Notes under the pieces: generated by a model | Database searches by the model: none | Seen by the model: only the letters and a program-made list of their open reading frames with translations | Told to the model about the DNA's origin: nothing | Assembly: GCF_014119005.1 (NCBI RefSeq) | Contig: NZ_JACGYX010000003.1 | Location: 248,001 to 312,000, forward strand | Length of the DNA: 64,000 nt | Direction of reading: 5' to 3' | Origin: Psychrobacter sp. GP33 | GTDB lineage: Bacteria > Pseudomonadota > Gammaproteobacteria > Pseudomonadales > Moraxellaceae | Made by a program: the position numbers and the translations under genes | Part shown: one piece after another, positions 1 through 9,363 of the stretch | How the letters are laid out: every line of letters begins with the position of its first letter | Numbering within the stretch: the first letter of the stretch is position 1

Positions 1-113
1 CATTCAGGGGTTGGATAAGTCACAGTATGAGCAGACGAATCCATGTCACGCGAATCTGTATCATTAAGATCGCTTGACTGTACTACAGGCTTTGGATAAC
101 TTGAATTCGCCAT
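1..113 (-). CDS. N-terminal fragment of a CDS, probably rubredoxin reductase
   Basis: The coding strand starts with ATG at 113 and runs off the left edge with no stop. It reads MANSSYPKPVVQSSDLND and continues in a polar, Ser/Asp-rich stretch with no recognisable domain. A good Shine-Dalgarno (AGGAG, 5 nt before the ATG) supports the start. Only 12 nt separate it from the rubredoxin stop codon upstream, so the two genes are probably cotranscribed. In Acinetobacter and Pseudomonas the gene following rubredoxin is the FAD-dependent NADH:rubredoxin reductase, hence the guess. The visible residues do not reach the FAD-binding fold, so the product is inferred from context only. Confidence 0.45.
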   Translation of the reverse strand, partial: MANSSYPKPVVQSSDLNDTDSRDMDSSAHTVTYPTPE

Positions 114-125
114 GAGCGCTCCTAC

Positions 126-290
126 TTATAGTTGTATCATCTCAAAATCTAATTTACCCACGCCGCACTCAGGGCAGGTCCAATCATCAGGGATGTCATC
201 CCACAACGTACCGGGGGCAATACCTTCTTCAGGGCAACCTAGCGCTTCATCATAAATCCAACCACAGACAATACATTCATAACGTTTCAT
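126..290 (-). CDS. rubA: Rubredoxin
   Basis: This 54-residue protein begins [15 protein letters not shown]. It has the two CxxCG knuckles of rubredoxin, CIVCG at residues 6-10 and CPECG at 39-43, whose four cysteines bind one iron. The conserved [10 protein letters not shown] segment lies before the second pair. Length and spacing fit the RubA type that carries electrons from rubredoxin reductase to alkane hydroxylases and other oxidases in the cytosol. An AGGATCC-like ribosome-binding stretch lies just before the ATG. The next gene, starting 12 nt after the stop, is probably the reductase partner. Family assignment is firm; the electron acceptor in this organism is unknown. Confidence 0.95.
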   Translation of the reverse strand: MKRYECIVCGWIYDEALGCPEEGIAPGTLWDDIPDDWTCPECGVGKLDFEMIQL

Positions 291-539
291 ATAGGATCCT
301 ATCAATTATCATCAGTTTTGCAGTCTACAAGCAGAGCACAAAAACGCGAGTAGTGTAGCATATAACCATAATTGGTATGGTTAAGTTTACACTTGTATAT
401 TGAGATAAGGAGGTTTTTATCAAGGCTTTAAGAGGCATTTATTATCAATTTATAAGTAAGAGGCTGCCACATCCAATTTAAAAATAGTGCTAATTATGCT
501 ACAATAATTGCCGTTTATAACCTTATAGGCATGAGGTTG

Positions 540-567
540 TTGACACGTTTTTTATCATTATTATATT
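540..567 (+). promoter_or_regulatory. Sigma70-type promoter of apt; main content of the 291-597 gap
   Basis: A consensus TTGACA at 540-545 is followed after 16 nt by TATATT at 562-567, with an AT-rich leader of about 25 nt before the apt ATG. It is the only strong promoter-like pair in the 307-nt intergenic region, which must also hold the divergent promoter of the rubredoxin gene. No gene was seen in that gap. Confidence 0.6.
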
Positions 568-597
568 TTATTAAAGCTATTTAAATTAAGGGTTATT

Positions 598-1164
598 ATG
601 AGCTTCACCGAAGCGAACGTTCCTACCACCGCTTTTGAATCATCTACTGTGCTCAACACCGATCATCCGTTTTGGCAGATTATCCGTACCGTCCCAAATT
701 TTCCTAAAGTCGGCATTGATTTTTATGACATTACGCCATTACTGCGTAGTTATATTGACAGCGTTATTGATGCCTTACTGGCGGCATTACCAGCTGGGTT
801 GTTAGATGAGGTGGATTGCTTAGGTGCAGTTGAGGCGCGTGGGTTTGTATTTGCAAGCTTACTGGCAGGACGTTTAGGTAAAGGGATGATTTTGCTCCGT
901 AAACCGGGCAAGCTACCGCCGCCAGTTGCTAATAAATCCTATGCACTAGAGTATGGTAAAGACACCCTTGAGATGCAAAATAACTTACCGCCTGAGCGGG
1001 TCTTGTTGGTCGATGATATTTTAGCTACGGGTGGCACTTTAACCACCGCCTATGAGCTGTGCAAATCCGCTGGCCATACTGTGGTCGGGACGCTGGTATT
1101 GCTCGATTTAGTAAAATTACACGGGGCGTTTCCTGTGCCAATTTACACAGTATTAAGAGCTTAA
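598..1164 (+). CDS. apt: Adenine phosphoribosyltransferase
   Basis: This enzyme of purine salvage converts adenine and PRPP to AMP and pyrophosphate in the cytosol. The 188-residue product has the type I phosphoribosyltransferase signature at about residues 135-148 (VLLVDDILATGGT), where the two acidic residues and the TGG loop bind PRPP. Upstream are the family blocks VEARGFVFASLLA (about 78-90) and LLRKPGKLPP (about 99-108). Its N-terminus carries about 20 residues more than the E. coli enzyme. The ribosome-binding site (AAGGGTTATT before ATG) is weak, but no later Met precedes the conserved region. The gene is monocistronic, with its own promoter and a hairpin terminator. Confidence 0.95.
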   Translation: MSFTEANVPTTAFESSTVLNTDHPFWQIIRTVPNFPKVGIDFYDITPLLRSYIDSVIDALLAALPAGLLDEVDCLGAVEARGFVFASLLAGRLGKGMILLRKPGKLPPPVANKSYALEYGKDTLEMQNNLPPERVLLVDDILATGGTLTTAYELCKSAGHTVVGTLVLLDLVKLHGAFPVPIYTVLRA

Positions 1165-1202
1165 AACTAAGTGCCTAAAAAAGAACTTAAAACATGATAA
1201 AT

Positions 1203-1237
1203 AAAAAAGCGCGCTGATGGTTTCAGGGCGCTTTTTT
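1203..1237. terminator. Bidirectional rho-independent terminator between apt and tal
   Basis: A perfect 10-bp stem (AAAAAAGCGC pairing with GCGCTTTTTT) surrounds a 15-nt loop. A-run and T-run flank the GC core on both sides, so it can stop transcription of apt (plus) and of the convergent transaldolase gene (minus). Confidence 0.85.
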
Positions 1238-1295
1238 ATTTGTTATGACTTGTTTTTAACTTATGACAGTTGAAAGTGGCTGCTAAGATTAAAAT

Positions 1296-2237
1296 TTAAT
1301 GACGCATTGCTGCTAATGTTTGCGCAAGCTCATCGCGCGCACCGATAAAGCCATCAATACCTTTAGGTAATAAATCTTGGGTAATCTTATCTTGTTGATA
1401 AGCCTGACTAAACGCTTCTTGATTTAAACTGGCGCGACTCATAGGCGTTGCGTCCATTGCCATTTCATGTGAAAGCTGACGTGTAACAGGAATATCTAAG
1501 GCAGCAAGCTCATCAATAAGATTTGGTGCAATGGTCAATAAGTCACAGCCAGCCAGTGCTAATATTTGCTCGACTGAGCGAAAGCTTGCCCCCATAACTT
1601 GCGTCTTATAATCGTGTTGCTTGTAATATTGATAAATCAATTTTACTGATTGAACACCTAAATCGTCAGCAGCAGCAATCTCTTGGCGACCTTGTTGATG
1701 CTTTTGCCAATCTAAAATACGTCCAACAAATGGTGAAATTAAGGTGACACCAGCATCCGCACAAGCAATGGCTTGATGCTGCCCAAATAGCAAGGTTAAA
1801 TTACAGTGAATACCTTGGGTTTCAAGATAGCGCGCTGCCTCAATACCTTGCCATGTTGCTGCCATTTTAATCAATACACGCTCTGCATCAATGCCCGCGC
1901 GTTGATACGCTTCCATAAATTCTAACGCTTTGCTAATCGTCGCTTGGGTGTCATAAGACAAGCGCGCATCGACTTCAGTAGATACCCGACCTTCGATCAA
2001 CTCTAAAATATTACAGCCGACTTGAATAGTGAGCGCGTCAATCACGGCATCAACATCACCTTGATAATGGTTCATAGTGTCTGAGAGCATGGCTTGATTG
2101 TCAGGATGAATAAGGGCTTTGGTAATCAGGCTTGGATTGGTGGTCGCATCAATAGGTTTTAATCGCTCAATGGCGGCAAGATCGCCAGTATCAGCGACAA
2201 TAGTGGTCATCGTACAAAGTTGCTGCAATGCGCTCAT
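1296..2237 (-). CDS. tal: Transaldolase
   Basis: This enzyme of the non-oxidative pentose phosphate pathway transfers a dihydroxyacetone unit from sedoheptulose-7-phosphate to glyceraldehyde-3-phosphate. Signatures of the class I TalB family are ATTNPSLI near residues 31-38 and RVLIKMAATWQG near 120-131, where the lysine (about K124) forms the Schiff base. Length (313 aa) is normal for the family. Two ATGs lie in tandem; the second is chosen because AAAGGA sits 6 nt before it and only 3 nt before the first. The gene stands alone, convergent with apt, and is followed by their shared terminator. Confidence 0.95.
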   Translation of the reverse strand: MSALQQLCTMTTIVADTGDLAAIERLKPIDATTNPSLITKALIHPDNQAMLSDTMNHYQGDVDAVIDALTIQVGCNILELIEGRVSTEVDARLSYDTQATISKALEFMEAYQRAGIDAERVLIKMAATWQGIEAARYLETQGIHCNLTLLFGQHQAIACADAGVTLISPFVGRILDWQKHQQGRQEIAAADDLGVQSVKLIYQYYKQHDYKTQVMGASFRSVEQILALAGCDLLTIAPNLIDELAALDIPVTRQLSHEMAMDATPMSRASLNQEAFSQAYQQDKITQDLLPKGIDGFIGARDELAQTLAAMRH

Positions 2238-2240
2238 CAT

Positions 2241-2613
2241 TTATCCTTTGTTATAGTCAATTGATCGTTATTGATTTCATTTATCATATTGCAAATAGTT
2301 CATGCTATAAATGTATGCTGCTGCCAGCATTTAGTCCTAAACTTTAGCACAGTTTTGTGCCAGAATTTATCTATAGTTGTTTGGCAAATATTAATTGATA
2401 AGATTTCTCTCATTTACGCATGTGCACTTTCCCTAGTTTTTGTTATAGTATGGACAGTTGTATCAGGCTGTGACATATTTACGGGTAAATAGTAGGGCAT
2501 TAAGGCTTGATAATGTTTGGCAGCAGACGATAAGTAGGGTAATACCTATGAGAGTCGTACCTATAATGATAAAGTTAATAATAAATAATACGTTCTAAAA
2601 AAGGATAGGCGGT
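2241..2613. other. Intergenic region between divergent tal and pheA
   Basis: This 373-nt AT-rich stretch should contain the promoters for tal (minus) and pheA (plus). A 73-codon open frame inside it has no ribosome-binding site and a cysteine/isoleucine-rich, non-protein-like composition, so it was not called. No leader peptide rich in Phe codons and no attenuator hairpin was recognised before pheA. AAAAAGGATAGGCGGT just before its ATG is the ribosome-binding region. Confidence 0.5.
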
Positions 2614-3795
2614 ATGAGTGAGCAGTCAGCAGAGCAAAACATGGATAATCTAAACCAAGTAACCCCCGATGTGAACGACACCTCATCCGAACAAGCGTTT
2701 TTAGATCAGCTGCGCCAAAATATTGATGCGGTAGACTGTGAAATTCAAACCCTTATTAATAATCGCGCTAAGCTTGCTCAGCAAGTAGCGGTGGTTAAGA
2801 AAAGCCACGTGGCTAATAGCGCTAATGCACCCACAACCAATCCTATTTTTTATCGTCCTGAGCGTGAAGCGCAAGTGTTAAAAGCGGTTATGGCTCGCAA
2901 TACGGGGCCTATTGCTGATGAAAAAATGGCACGTCTATTTCGTGAAATTATGTCGGTTTGCCTAGATTTAGAAGCACCGCAACGTATCGCATTTTTGGGT
3001 CCGCTTGGCACCTTTACTCATGCCGCAGCACTAAAGCATTTCGGCAAAGCAGCAGATACGGTACCTCTTACCACAATCACTGATGTGTTCCGTGAAGTGG
3101 AAGCAGGAACAGCAATGTATGGTGTAGTACCTGTAGAAAATTCCTCTGAAGGCGTGGTAAACCATACCTTAGACGGGTTTTTATCATCAACGTTAAAAAT
3201 CATTGGTGAAGTGGAATTGCCAATTCATCAAAACTTTTTAGTTGCTGAGCATACTAAGATTGATGGTATCAGTCGTATTTATTCCCATCAGCAGTCATTA
3301 GCGCAGTGTCGTCATTGGCTTGATGTGAATTATCCGAATGTCGAGCGTGTGGCGGTATCTAGTAATGGTGAAGCGGCGCGCCGTCTAAAGAATGAGTGGC
3401 ATTCTGCGGCGATTGCAGGGGATGTGGCAGTCGCAGAATATGATTTACATAAGCTATACGCCAATATTGAAGACAATCCAAGCAATACTACACGCTTCTT
3501 AATCATTGGTCATGAAGCGGTCGCACCATCTGGTCAGGATAAAACCTCTATTGTGGTCTCTGCCCATGACAAAGCTGGTGCGCTGATTGAAATCCTTAAG
3601 CCACTCTCTAAGCATGGCGTATCAATGACCAGTATCGAGACGCGTCCTGAGCGTCCTAATAAATGGGCGTACGTCTTTTTCATTGATATGGATGGACATA
3701 TGCAGGATGCCAATGTGAAAGCAGCGATTGATGATATTCGCCCATTGGTTAAAGATGTGCGTATCTTAGGTTCATACCCTAAAGCGGTGATTTAA
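2614..3795 (+). CDS. pheA: Bifunctional chorismate mutase / prephenate dehydratase
   Basis: This P-protein of phenylalanine synthesis turns chorismate into prephenate and then phenylpyruvate. Three domains can be read in the 393 residues. An AroQ-type chorismate mutase helix bundle lies at about 29-120 (LRQNIDAVD, then RPEREAQVL). The prephenate dehydratase domain lies at about 124-300 (RIAFLGPLGTFTHAAAL, VPVENSSEGVV, and NTTRF at its end). An ACT regulatory domain at about 310-390 (AGALIEILKPLSKHGVSM, then IETRP) is where Phe feedback is expected to act. It opens a run of aromatic-pathway genes, with hisC 153 nt downstream and the tyrA-aroA fusion after that. Confidence 0.96.
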   Translation: MSEQSAEQNMDNLNQVTPDVNDTSSEQAFLDQLRQNIDAVDCEIQTLINNRAKLAQQVAVVKKSHVANSANAPTTNPIFYRPEREAQVLKAVMARNTGPIADEKMARLFREIMSVCLDLEAPQRIAFLGPLGTFTHAAALKHFGKAADTVPLTTITDVFREVEAGTAMYGVVPVENSSEGVVNHTLDGFLSSTLKIIGEVELPIHQNFLVAEHTKIDGISRIYSHQQSLAQCRHWLDVNYPNVERVAVSSNGEAARRLKNEWHSAAIAGDVAVAEYDLHKLYANIEDNPSNTTRFLIIGHEAVAPSGQDKTSIVVSAHDKAGALIEILKPLSKHGVSMTSIETRPERPNKWAYVFFIDMDGHMQDANVKAAIDDIRPLVKDVRILGSYPKAVI

Positions 3796-3948
3796 AGGTT
3801 CTTATAGCGTATCTGTTAATCATGATATCGGTTAATAGCGTATTTATTCATGATAGTTTTATTGCCATGAATAATGATGGTGCTTAACATAGTGCTTAAT
3901 AATGGCTTCCCTTAATATAAAAGGGGTAATGACCTCTAAGGACAGAGT

Positions 3949-5133
3949 ATGCAGCCGAATCAATTAACCCAAGATATCCAAGGTACAAAAGGAAACACGG
4001 CAAATTCGACGTCATATATGTCACATGCGCCAGTGACGGCTTATGATAGTATCCTAACGTTAATGCCGTATGAGACGGGTAAGCCGATTGAAGAGCTGAC
4101 TCGCGAATACGGAGTATCAGATGTTATTAAGCTTGCTAGTAACGAGAATCCTTGGGGCTGCTCGCCGTCTGTTACTTTAGCAATTACTGAGCAGTTGAGT
4201 CAGTTGGCGCGGTATCCGGATGACAGTGGCTATTATCTCAAGCAAGCGCTTGCTGATTTTAATGATATTGACGTTAATTGCATTACCTTAGGTAGTGGTG
4301 CCAATGATTTGCTTAATATCTTGGCGCGTACGTTTGTCGGTACGGATGACGCGATTGTTTATAGTCAATATGCCTTTGTGGTCTATGCAATGCTGGCAAA
4401 AATGCAAGGTGCAACGGGCATTGAAGTGCCAGCGCAGTATTTTGGTCATGATTTAAACGCCATGCGCCAAGCGGTTACTGACAATGATAATACCAAAATC
4501 GTTTTTATTGCCAATCCTAATAATCCAACGGGCACACAGCTTGAACGTGACGCAGTGCGTGAATTTGTAGCTAGTATGCCAAGCTCAGTGCTCGTCGTAT
4601 TAGATGAAGCCTATATCGAATATAGCCCAGAGAGTAACAATCGTGCCTTATTAGATGAGTTTAATAATGTGGTGATTGTTCGTACCTTTTCTAAAGCGTA
4701 TGGGCTGGCAGGTCTGCGTGTGGGTTATGCGTTGAGTTCAGCACCCATTGCTGAGTTATTAGACCGAGTGCGTCAGCCGTTTAATGTTAACCGCCTTGCC
4801 GTGGCTGCTGCTACTGCCGCGCTAAGCGATCAAGAATTTATTAATAAAGTACGCTTAAGCAACGACGAGCAAAGGCGCTGGTTAGGGAAGCAATTTGATG
4901 CTTTAGGATTGGGTTTTATTAAGTCGCATGCTAATTTTATTATGGTTGAAATGCAAGTTGAGATGGAAGACGCCACAGCGGCACTTGTCAATCAAGCGCT
5001 ACTTGAGCAAGGGATTATTGTACGCCCATTAACAAATTACGGGCTGCCTGATTGGCTACGTATTACCGTCGGTTTGGTAGAAGAAAACATGCGCCTGATT
5101 GATACTTTGCGGTCAATTCTGTCCGATGATTAA
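3949..5133 (+). CDS. hisC: Histidinol-phosphate / aromatic aminotransferase
   Basis: This PLP-dependent class I/II aminotransferase of the HisC family converts imidazole-acetol phosphate to histidinol phosphate, and in many bacteria also transaminates aromatic keto acids or prephenate. The family blocks LASNENPWGCSP, GSGANDLL, FIANPNNPTGT and LDEAYIEY are present. The PLP lysine is K249 in RTFSKAYGLAGLR. AAGGA lies before the first ATG and supports the longer N-terminus; a Met 23 residues in is an alternative. Its place between pheA and tyrA-aroA suggests a role in the Phe/Tyr branch, as for HisC2 paralogs in Pseudomonas. Substrate preference cannot be read from sequence. Confidence 0.88.
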   Translation: MQPNQLTQDIQGTKGNTANSTSYMSHAPVTAYDSILTLMPYETGKPIEELTREYGVSDVIKLASNENPWGCSPSVTLAITEQLSQLARYPDDSGYYLKQALADFNDIDVNCITLGSGANDLLNILARTFVGTDDAIVYSQYAFVVYAMLAKMQGATGIEVPAQYFGHDLNAMRQAVTDNDNTKIVFIANPNNPTGTQLERDAVREFVASMPSSVLVVLDEAYIEYSPESNNRALLDEFNNVVIVRTFSKAYGLAGLRVGYALSSAPIAELLDRVRQPFNVNRLAVAAATAALSDQEFINKVRLSNDEQRRWLGKQFDALGLGFIKSHANFIMVEMQVEMEDATAALVNQALLEQGIIVRPLTNYGLPDWLRITVGLVEENMRLIDTLRSILSDD

Positions 5134-5220
5134 AAAATCCGACCAGAGCTAAATGGTGTGATTTATTGCCATTTATTCAAAAAACTTATAAAAAATTATT
5201 CAAATAAACTATGTAAAAAT

Positions 5221-7662
5221 ATGATGCAAAACATAACGCAAGATTCAGACAGTCAAGCTTTGGATAGGAAAACTGCTAGCCATAAGCCCATTAAGGGCAA
5301 GACAAAAGCTTATACTAACCATCAATCAGCAACACCATTATTTAAGCAGGTGTGTGTCATTGGGCTTGGGCTTATTGGCGCAAGTTTGGCACAAGCTATT
5401 AAAGACAATGGGTTGAGCACGCGCTTGGTTGCTGTCGATAGGCACGTGCCAAGTATAGAAGCGGCTATTGCTCAAGGCTTATTAAACGCTGGCAGCTCTG
5501 TGCTACAAGATGTGGTGTTGGGCAGTGATTTAATTGTCATTGCTGTGCCTGTACAAGCAGTACAAGCCGTATTTTCTGATATTAAAGCCGCTATGGACAG
5601 TGGTCAGTTGGCAACCGACTGTATTATTACCGATGTGTGTAGTACCAAGGTCAATATTATTAATGCCGCACAACGTGTATTTGGTGCTTTACCTGTTGGT
5701 CTAGTGCCAGCACATCCGATAGCTGGTGCGGAAAATTCTGGCTATGATGCGCGCCGTGCTGCTTTATTTGTCAAACATAGTGTTATTATTTGCGAGCTGG
5801 CAACAACCAATGTATTAGCGATTGCTAAAATACGTCAGTTATGGGAAGGCGTGGGTGCAACGGTTATGGCAATGGCAGCCGATCATCACGATTCGATATT
5901 GGCGCATACCAGTCATTTGCCACACCTGCTTGCTTTTAATCTTGTAGAACAGCTTGCCAGTCACAATGATAATTTAGATATGTTTCGTTATGCCGCAGGT
6001 GGGTTTCGAGACTTTTCTCGTATTGCTGCCAGCGATCCAAAAATGTGGCATGATATCTTTTTTGCCAACCAAAGCGCTATTGTAAGCGCCCTTGATGAGT
6101 ACAGCGACTATCTGCAAACGATGCGTCAGCTTATCATTGATAAAAATTCAACCGCCCTGATGGGACTTTTGGGCCGTGCGCAAGCCGCACGGCGACATTT
6201 TGGTCATATGTTGACCAGCACCCCTTATACGGATATTTCTGCCATGTCAGCTTCTTATACAATTACCCCAAGTCAAACCGTTTCCGGCACTATTGCTATT
6301 CCTGGTGATAAGTCTATCTCGCACCGCAGCATCATGCTCGGCAGCTTAGCTACTGGGGTAACGCATGTTACTGGATTTTTGGAAGGAGAGGATGCCTTAG
6401 CAACCTTGCAAGCCTTTCGCGATATGGGCGTGACCATTGAAGGTCCTGAGAATGGTAAGTTGACCATTCATGGCGTGGGTATGCATGGCTTAAAACCCAG
6501 CAAAACGCCGATATATATGGGCAATTCTGGTACCAGTATGCGCTTATTGGCAGGCATCCTAGCGGCGCAGTCATTTGATAGCGTATTAACGGGCGATACC
6601 AGTCTCAATAAGCGTCCTATGGAGCGCGTAGCCACACCGCTACGTGAGATGGGTGCTGTAATTCAAAGTACAGGACATAAAGGCACATCGCCACTGAGTA
6701 TTACTGGGCGTGACAAAGTTGGCAAACCGTTACAAGGTATTGATTATAATATGCCCGTTGCATCGGCACAGATTAAGTCTTGCTTACTATTAGCAGGATT
6801 GTGGGCAGAGGGAACGACGACCGTCACTCAGCCTGAGATTAGCCGCGACCATACTGAACGTATGTTATCTGCATTCGGCTATCCGGTAAAAGTTGAGGGG
6901 AACCGTATTAGTGTGACTGGCGGTGGCACGCTCACGGGCGGTGACATTGCGGTGCCAGCAGATATCTCATCAGCGGCATTCTTTATGGTTGCCGCTGCTA
7001 TCAGTCAAGGCAGTGAGTTGACTTTAACCCAAGTGGGTATTAATCCAACCCGTACCGGTGTAATCGATATCCTAAAGCTTATGCAAGCAGATATTACCTT
7101 GAGTAATAAGACTTATATTGGTGAAGAACCAGTTGCCGATATTACCATCCGTGCTTCTAATTTGGTTGGGATTAAAATTCCAGAAAGTCTGGTTCCTTTA
7201 GCGATTGACGAGTTTCCGGTTCTGTTTATCGCCGCCAGTTGCGCGCAAGGACGTACCGTACTAACCGGTGCAAAAGAGCTACGTGTTAAAGAGTCGGATC
7301 GCATTGCCGTTATGGCGGAAGGGTTGCAAGCCCTTGGCATTGATTGTACCGTTACTGACGATGGGTTAATTATTGAAGGGCAAGGGTCACATGGGCAGAC
7401 GAGTAAGGTAGTTGGCAATGCAGTTGATAATAGCGCACCTGTCTTCGGTGGTGGACACATTGTCTCGCATCATGACCACCGTATTGCTATGAGCTTTGCA
7501 GTTGCGAGTTTGCGCGCATCCGAGCAAATTACTATTGAAGGCGTTGAAACTGTCAATACCAGCTTCCCTGGCTTTGCAGAGCTTGCCAATCAAATCGGTA
7601 TGGCGATTGAAGTGCATAGTGTTAATACTGATAGTGCAGATGACAATAATGATAACGCTTAA
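5221..7662 (+). CDS. tyrA-aroA: Fusion: prephenate dehydrogenase (TyrA) + EPSP synthase (AroA)
   Basis: Two enzymes are joined in one chain of about 813 residues. The N-terminal part, after a polar leader of about 40 residues, is an NAD-dependent prephenate/arogenate dehydrogenase: VCVIGLGLIGASLA is the Rossmann loop and PAHPIAGAENSGYD the substrate region. From about residue 342 it is 5-enolpyruvylshikimate-3-phosphate synthase, with GDKSISHRS, GNSGTSMR, SAQIKS, SRDHTE, NPTRTG and LRVKESDR. The fusion is known in Acinetobacter and Pseudomonas relatives. The tandem ATG at 5221/5224 is preferred; an upstream in-frame GTG at 5158 is possible, and neither has a clear Shine-Dalgarno. It follows hisC by 87 nt, probably in one transcription unit. 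Confidence 0.92.
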   Translation: MMQNITQDSDSQALDRKTASHKPIKGKTKAYTNHQSATPLFKQVCVIGLGLIGASLAQAIKDNGLSTRLVAVDRHVPSIEAAIAQGLLNAGSSVLQDVVLGSDLIVIAVPVQAVQAVFSDIKAAMDSGQLATDCIITDVCSTKVNIINAAQRVFGALPVGLVPAHPIAGAENSGYDARRAALFVKHSVIICELATTNVLAIAKIRQLWEGVGATVMAMAADHHDSILAHTSHLPHLLAFNLVEQLASHNDNLDMFRYAAGGFRDFSRIAASDPKMWHDIFFANQSAIVSALDEYSDYLQTMRQLIIDKNSTALMGLLGRAQAARRHFGHMLTSTPYTDISAMSASYTITPSQTVSGTIAIPGDKSISHRSIMLGSLATGVTHVTGFLEGEDALATLQAFRDMGVTIEGPENGKLTIHGVGMHGLKPSKTPIYMGNSGTSMRLLAGILAAQSFDSVLTGDTSLNKRPMERVATPLREMGAVIQSTGHKGTSPLSITGRDKVGKPLQGIDYNMPVASAQIKSCLLLAGLWAEGTTTVTQPEISRDHTERMLSAFGYPVKVEGNRISVTGGGTLTGGDIAVPADISSAAFFMVAAAISQGSELTLTQVGINPTRTGVIDILKLMQADITLSNKTYIGEEPVADITIRASNLVGIKIPESLVPLAIDEFPVLFIAASCAQGRTVLTGAKELRVKESDRIAVMAEGLQALGIDCTVTDDGLIIEGQGSHGQTSKVVGNAVDNSAPVFGGGHIVSHHDHRIAMSFAVASLRASEQITIEGVETVNTSFPGFAELANQIGMAIEVHSVNTDSADDNNDNA

Positions 7663-7902
7663 TTTTTATTAAAGAAGCGTTATAATAGGCACTCAATTTA
7701 ATTTTTTTTGAAATCGTTTGTAGCAATGTATGAGTGTCGCAGTTGGCACTGATACATTGCTTTTCTCTTTTATTACTTTTATATTTTATTGATTTTTAAT
7801 ATCACGTAATCTTTTCGCCTAGTGCACTTAACATCTTTGCCTTTTTTAAAGTTGAGTAAAAAGGATAAGGATATACGTTGCGCCAAAAAGTTGTTTTGCC
7901 TT

Positions 7903-8853
7903 ATGTCGTCCGAAACTATTGTCAAAAAAGCAGTTACACCGATAAAAACCACCAGAAGTGGCATTATAACTGCGCTTATTGCCTTTTTTATCTGGGGCGG
8001 TTTCCCACTATATTTTAAGCGTTTGGTAGATTATGATGCTACCGAGATTATCGGTCATCGTATTATCTGGACATTTTTATGTTTGTCGGTGGTGCTGGTA
8101 GTCACCAAACGTTGGCAGTGGATCGATACCCTTAAGAAAAACCCGAAGTGGATCGCGTTCAGTTTTATATCAGGGCTAATTATTGGCACTAATTGGCTCA
8201 CGTACGTGTGGGCAGTCAATAATGACCGCATATTAGAAGCAAGTTTAGGATATTTTATTGGTCCACTCGTCGGCGTGGCGTTATCAATGATACTATTCAA
8301 AGAGCGCCTGCGTACGCTACAATGGGTAGCGATTGGATTTGCGCTGTTATCCGTGGTTATTCAAGTGGTAATAATGGGCAATTTGCCATGGATATCATTA
8401 ATATTAGCATTTAGCTTTAGCACTTATGGCACCATTCAACGTCAGACCCCTTTGGCTGCTGTCGATGCCATGTTTGTAGAGACGGCAATGCTAGTACCCA
8501 TCTGTCTATGGTGGTTTTGGCAAGCGGATGTAATGAGCAGTCAGCTAAGTTTTTGGTTTACTTCAAACATCTGGCTACTGATGCTGGCAGGTCCGATTAC
8601 CTTGATACCGTTGTTACTGTTTAATAGATCAACCAAGCTGGTTGCTTATAGTATTCTTAGCTTTATGAATTATCTAACCCCGACTTTTATTTTCTTTTTA
8701 GCTGTGTTCTATTATAAAGAGCCTTTTGACCTACATAGTCTTGCGGTATTTGGTTTGATTTGGCTGGGACTATTATTGTTTAGCATTGACTTATGGCGTC
8801 ATCGTCCCAGTAAAAAAGTGAAAGCGGCTAGTATGCAAACTGACAGTTTGTAG
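7903..8853 (+). CDS. rarD: EamA-family transporter RarD
   Basis: This inner-membrane protein of the drug/metabolite transporter superfamily has about ten hydrophobic segments. The RarD hallmarks are FFIWGGFPLYFKRL in the first segment and NWLTYVWAVNNDRILEASLG in the third-fourth region, followed by YFIGPLVGVAL. The ATG at 7903 gives 316 residues, close to the usual length near 300. The open frame continues upstream to a GTG, but that start has no ribosome-binding site and adds a Lys-rich leader. The transported substrate of RarD proteins is not established. The gene is not obviously cotranscribed with its neighbours. Confidence 0.85.
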   Translation: MSSETIVKKAVTPIKTTRSGIITALIAFFIWGGFPLYFKRLVDYDATEIIGHRIIWTFLCLSVVLVVTKRWQWIDTLKKNPKWIAFSFISGLIIGTNWLTYVWAVNNDRILEASLGYFIGPLVGVALSMILFKERLRTLQWVAIGFALLSVVIQVVIMGNLPWISLILAFSFSTYGTIQRQTPLAAVDAMFVETAMLVPICLWWFWQADVMSSQLSFWFTSNIWLLMLAGPITLIPLLLFNRSTKLVAYSILSFMNYLTPTFIFFLAVFYYKEPFDLHSLAVFGLIWLGLLLFSIDLWRHRPSKKVKAASMQTDSL

Positions 8854-8918
8854 AAAATACAATCAATAGGGTGCAGTTAATACTTTAATTAGAAAATACA
8901 ATAAATAAGGATGCGAGC

Positions 8919-9359
8919 ATGTTCCATACCCAATCTGATGTGGTGTTTGTCAAAGGCTTAAAGGTAGAGGCGGTGATAGGGGTCTATGATTGGGAGCGCG
9001 CTATCAACCAACCGATACTTATTGATATTGCCCTTGAAACAGACATTAGTAAAGCAGCTCTGTCTGATGATGTAAACGATGCGCTTAATTATAAGGCAGT
9101 TTGTGATGATGTCAGTGCTTGGTGTCAAGAAATTCAGGCTGAGTTGCTTGAGCACTTAGCAGGGCAAATCGCAGATAGGCTGATTGCAAACTATTCTTGT
9201 AAAGCCGTGACGTTAAGTGCGGCAAAACCGACTGCTATTGCACAGGCGGATGCAGTTGGAGTACAAATCACCCGCCATGCTCCAGCTGCCAAAAGTCAAA
9301 ACGATGCATTGCAAGATGATACAGTGCAAACGACCGATAAAACATCTTCTGATATCTAA
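8919..9359 (+). CDS. folB: Dihydroneopterin aldolase
   Basis: This enzyme of folate synthesis cleaves dihydroneopterin to 6-hydroxymethyl-dihydropterin and glycolaldehyde. The FolB fold is visible: VFVKGLKVEAVIGVYDWER at the N-terminus, NQPILIDIALETD, then DALNYKAVCDDV and LLEHLAGQIADRLI, which carry the substrate-binding Tyr and Glu. About 25 polar residues extend the C-terminus beyond the usual end near 120. AAGGATG precedes the ATG. folK starts 4 nt after the stop, so the two consecutive folate steps are translationally linked. Confidence 0.93.
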   Translation: MFHTQSDVVFVKGLKVEAVIGVYDWERAINQPILIDIALETDISKAALSDDVNDALNYKAVCDDVSAWCQEIQAELLEHLAGQIADRLIANYSCKAVTLSAAKPTAIAQADAVGVQITRHAPAAKSQNDALQDDTVQTTDKTSSDI

Positions 9360-9363
9360 GGCG

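Noticed and set aside
2271-2492. 73-codon plus-strand frame between tal and pheA
   Set aside because: No ribosome-binding site, Cys/Ile-rich composition unlike a soluble or a clear membrane protein, and it lies in the promoter region.
7113-7460. 115-codon frame opposite the AroA domain
   Set aside because: It lies wholly inside a conserved gene on the other strand and has shadow-like Pro/Ser/Thr-rich composition.
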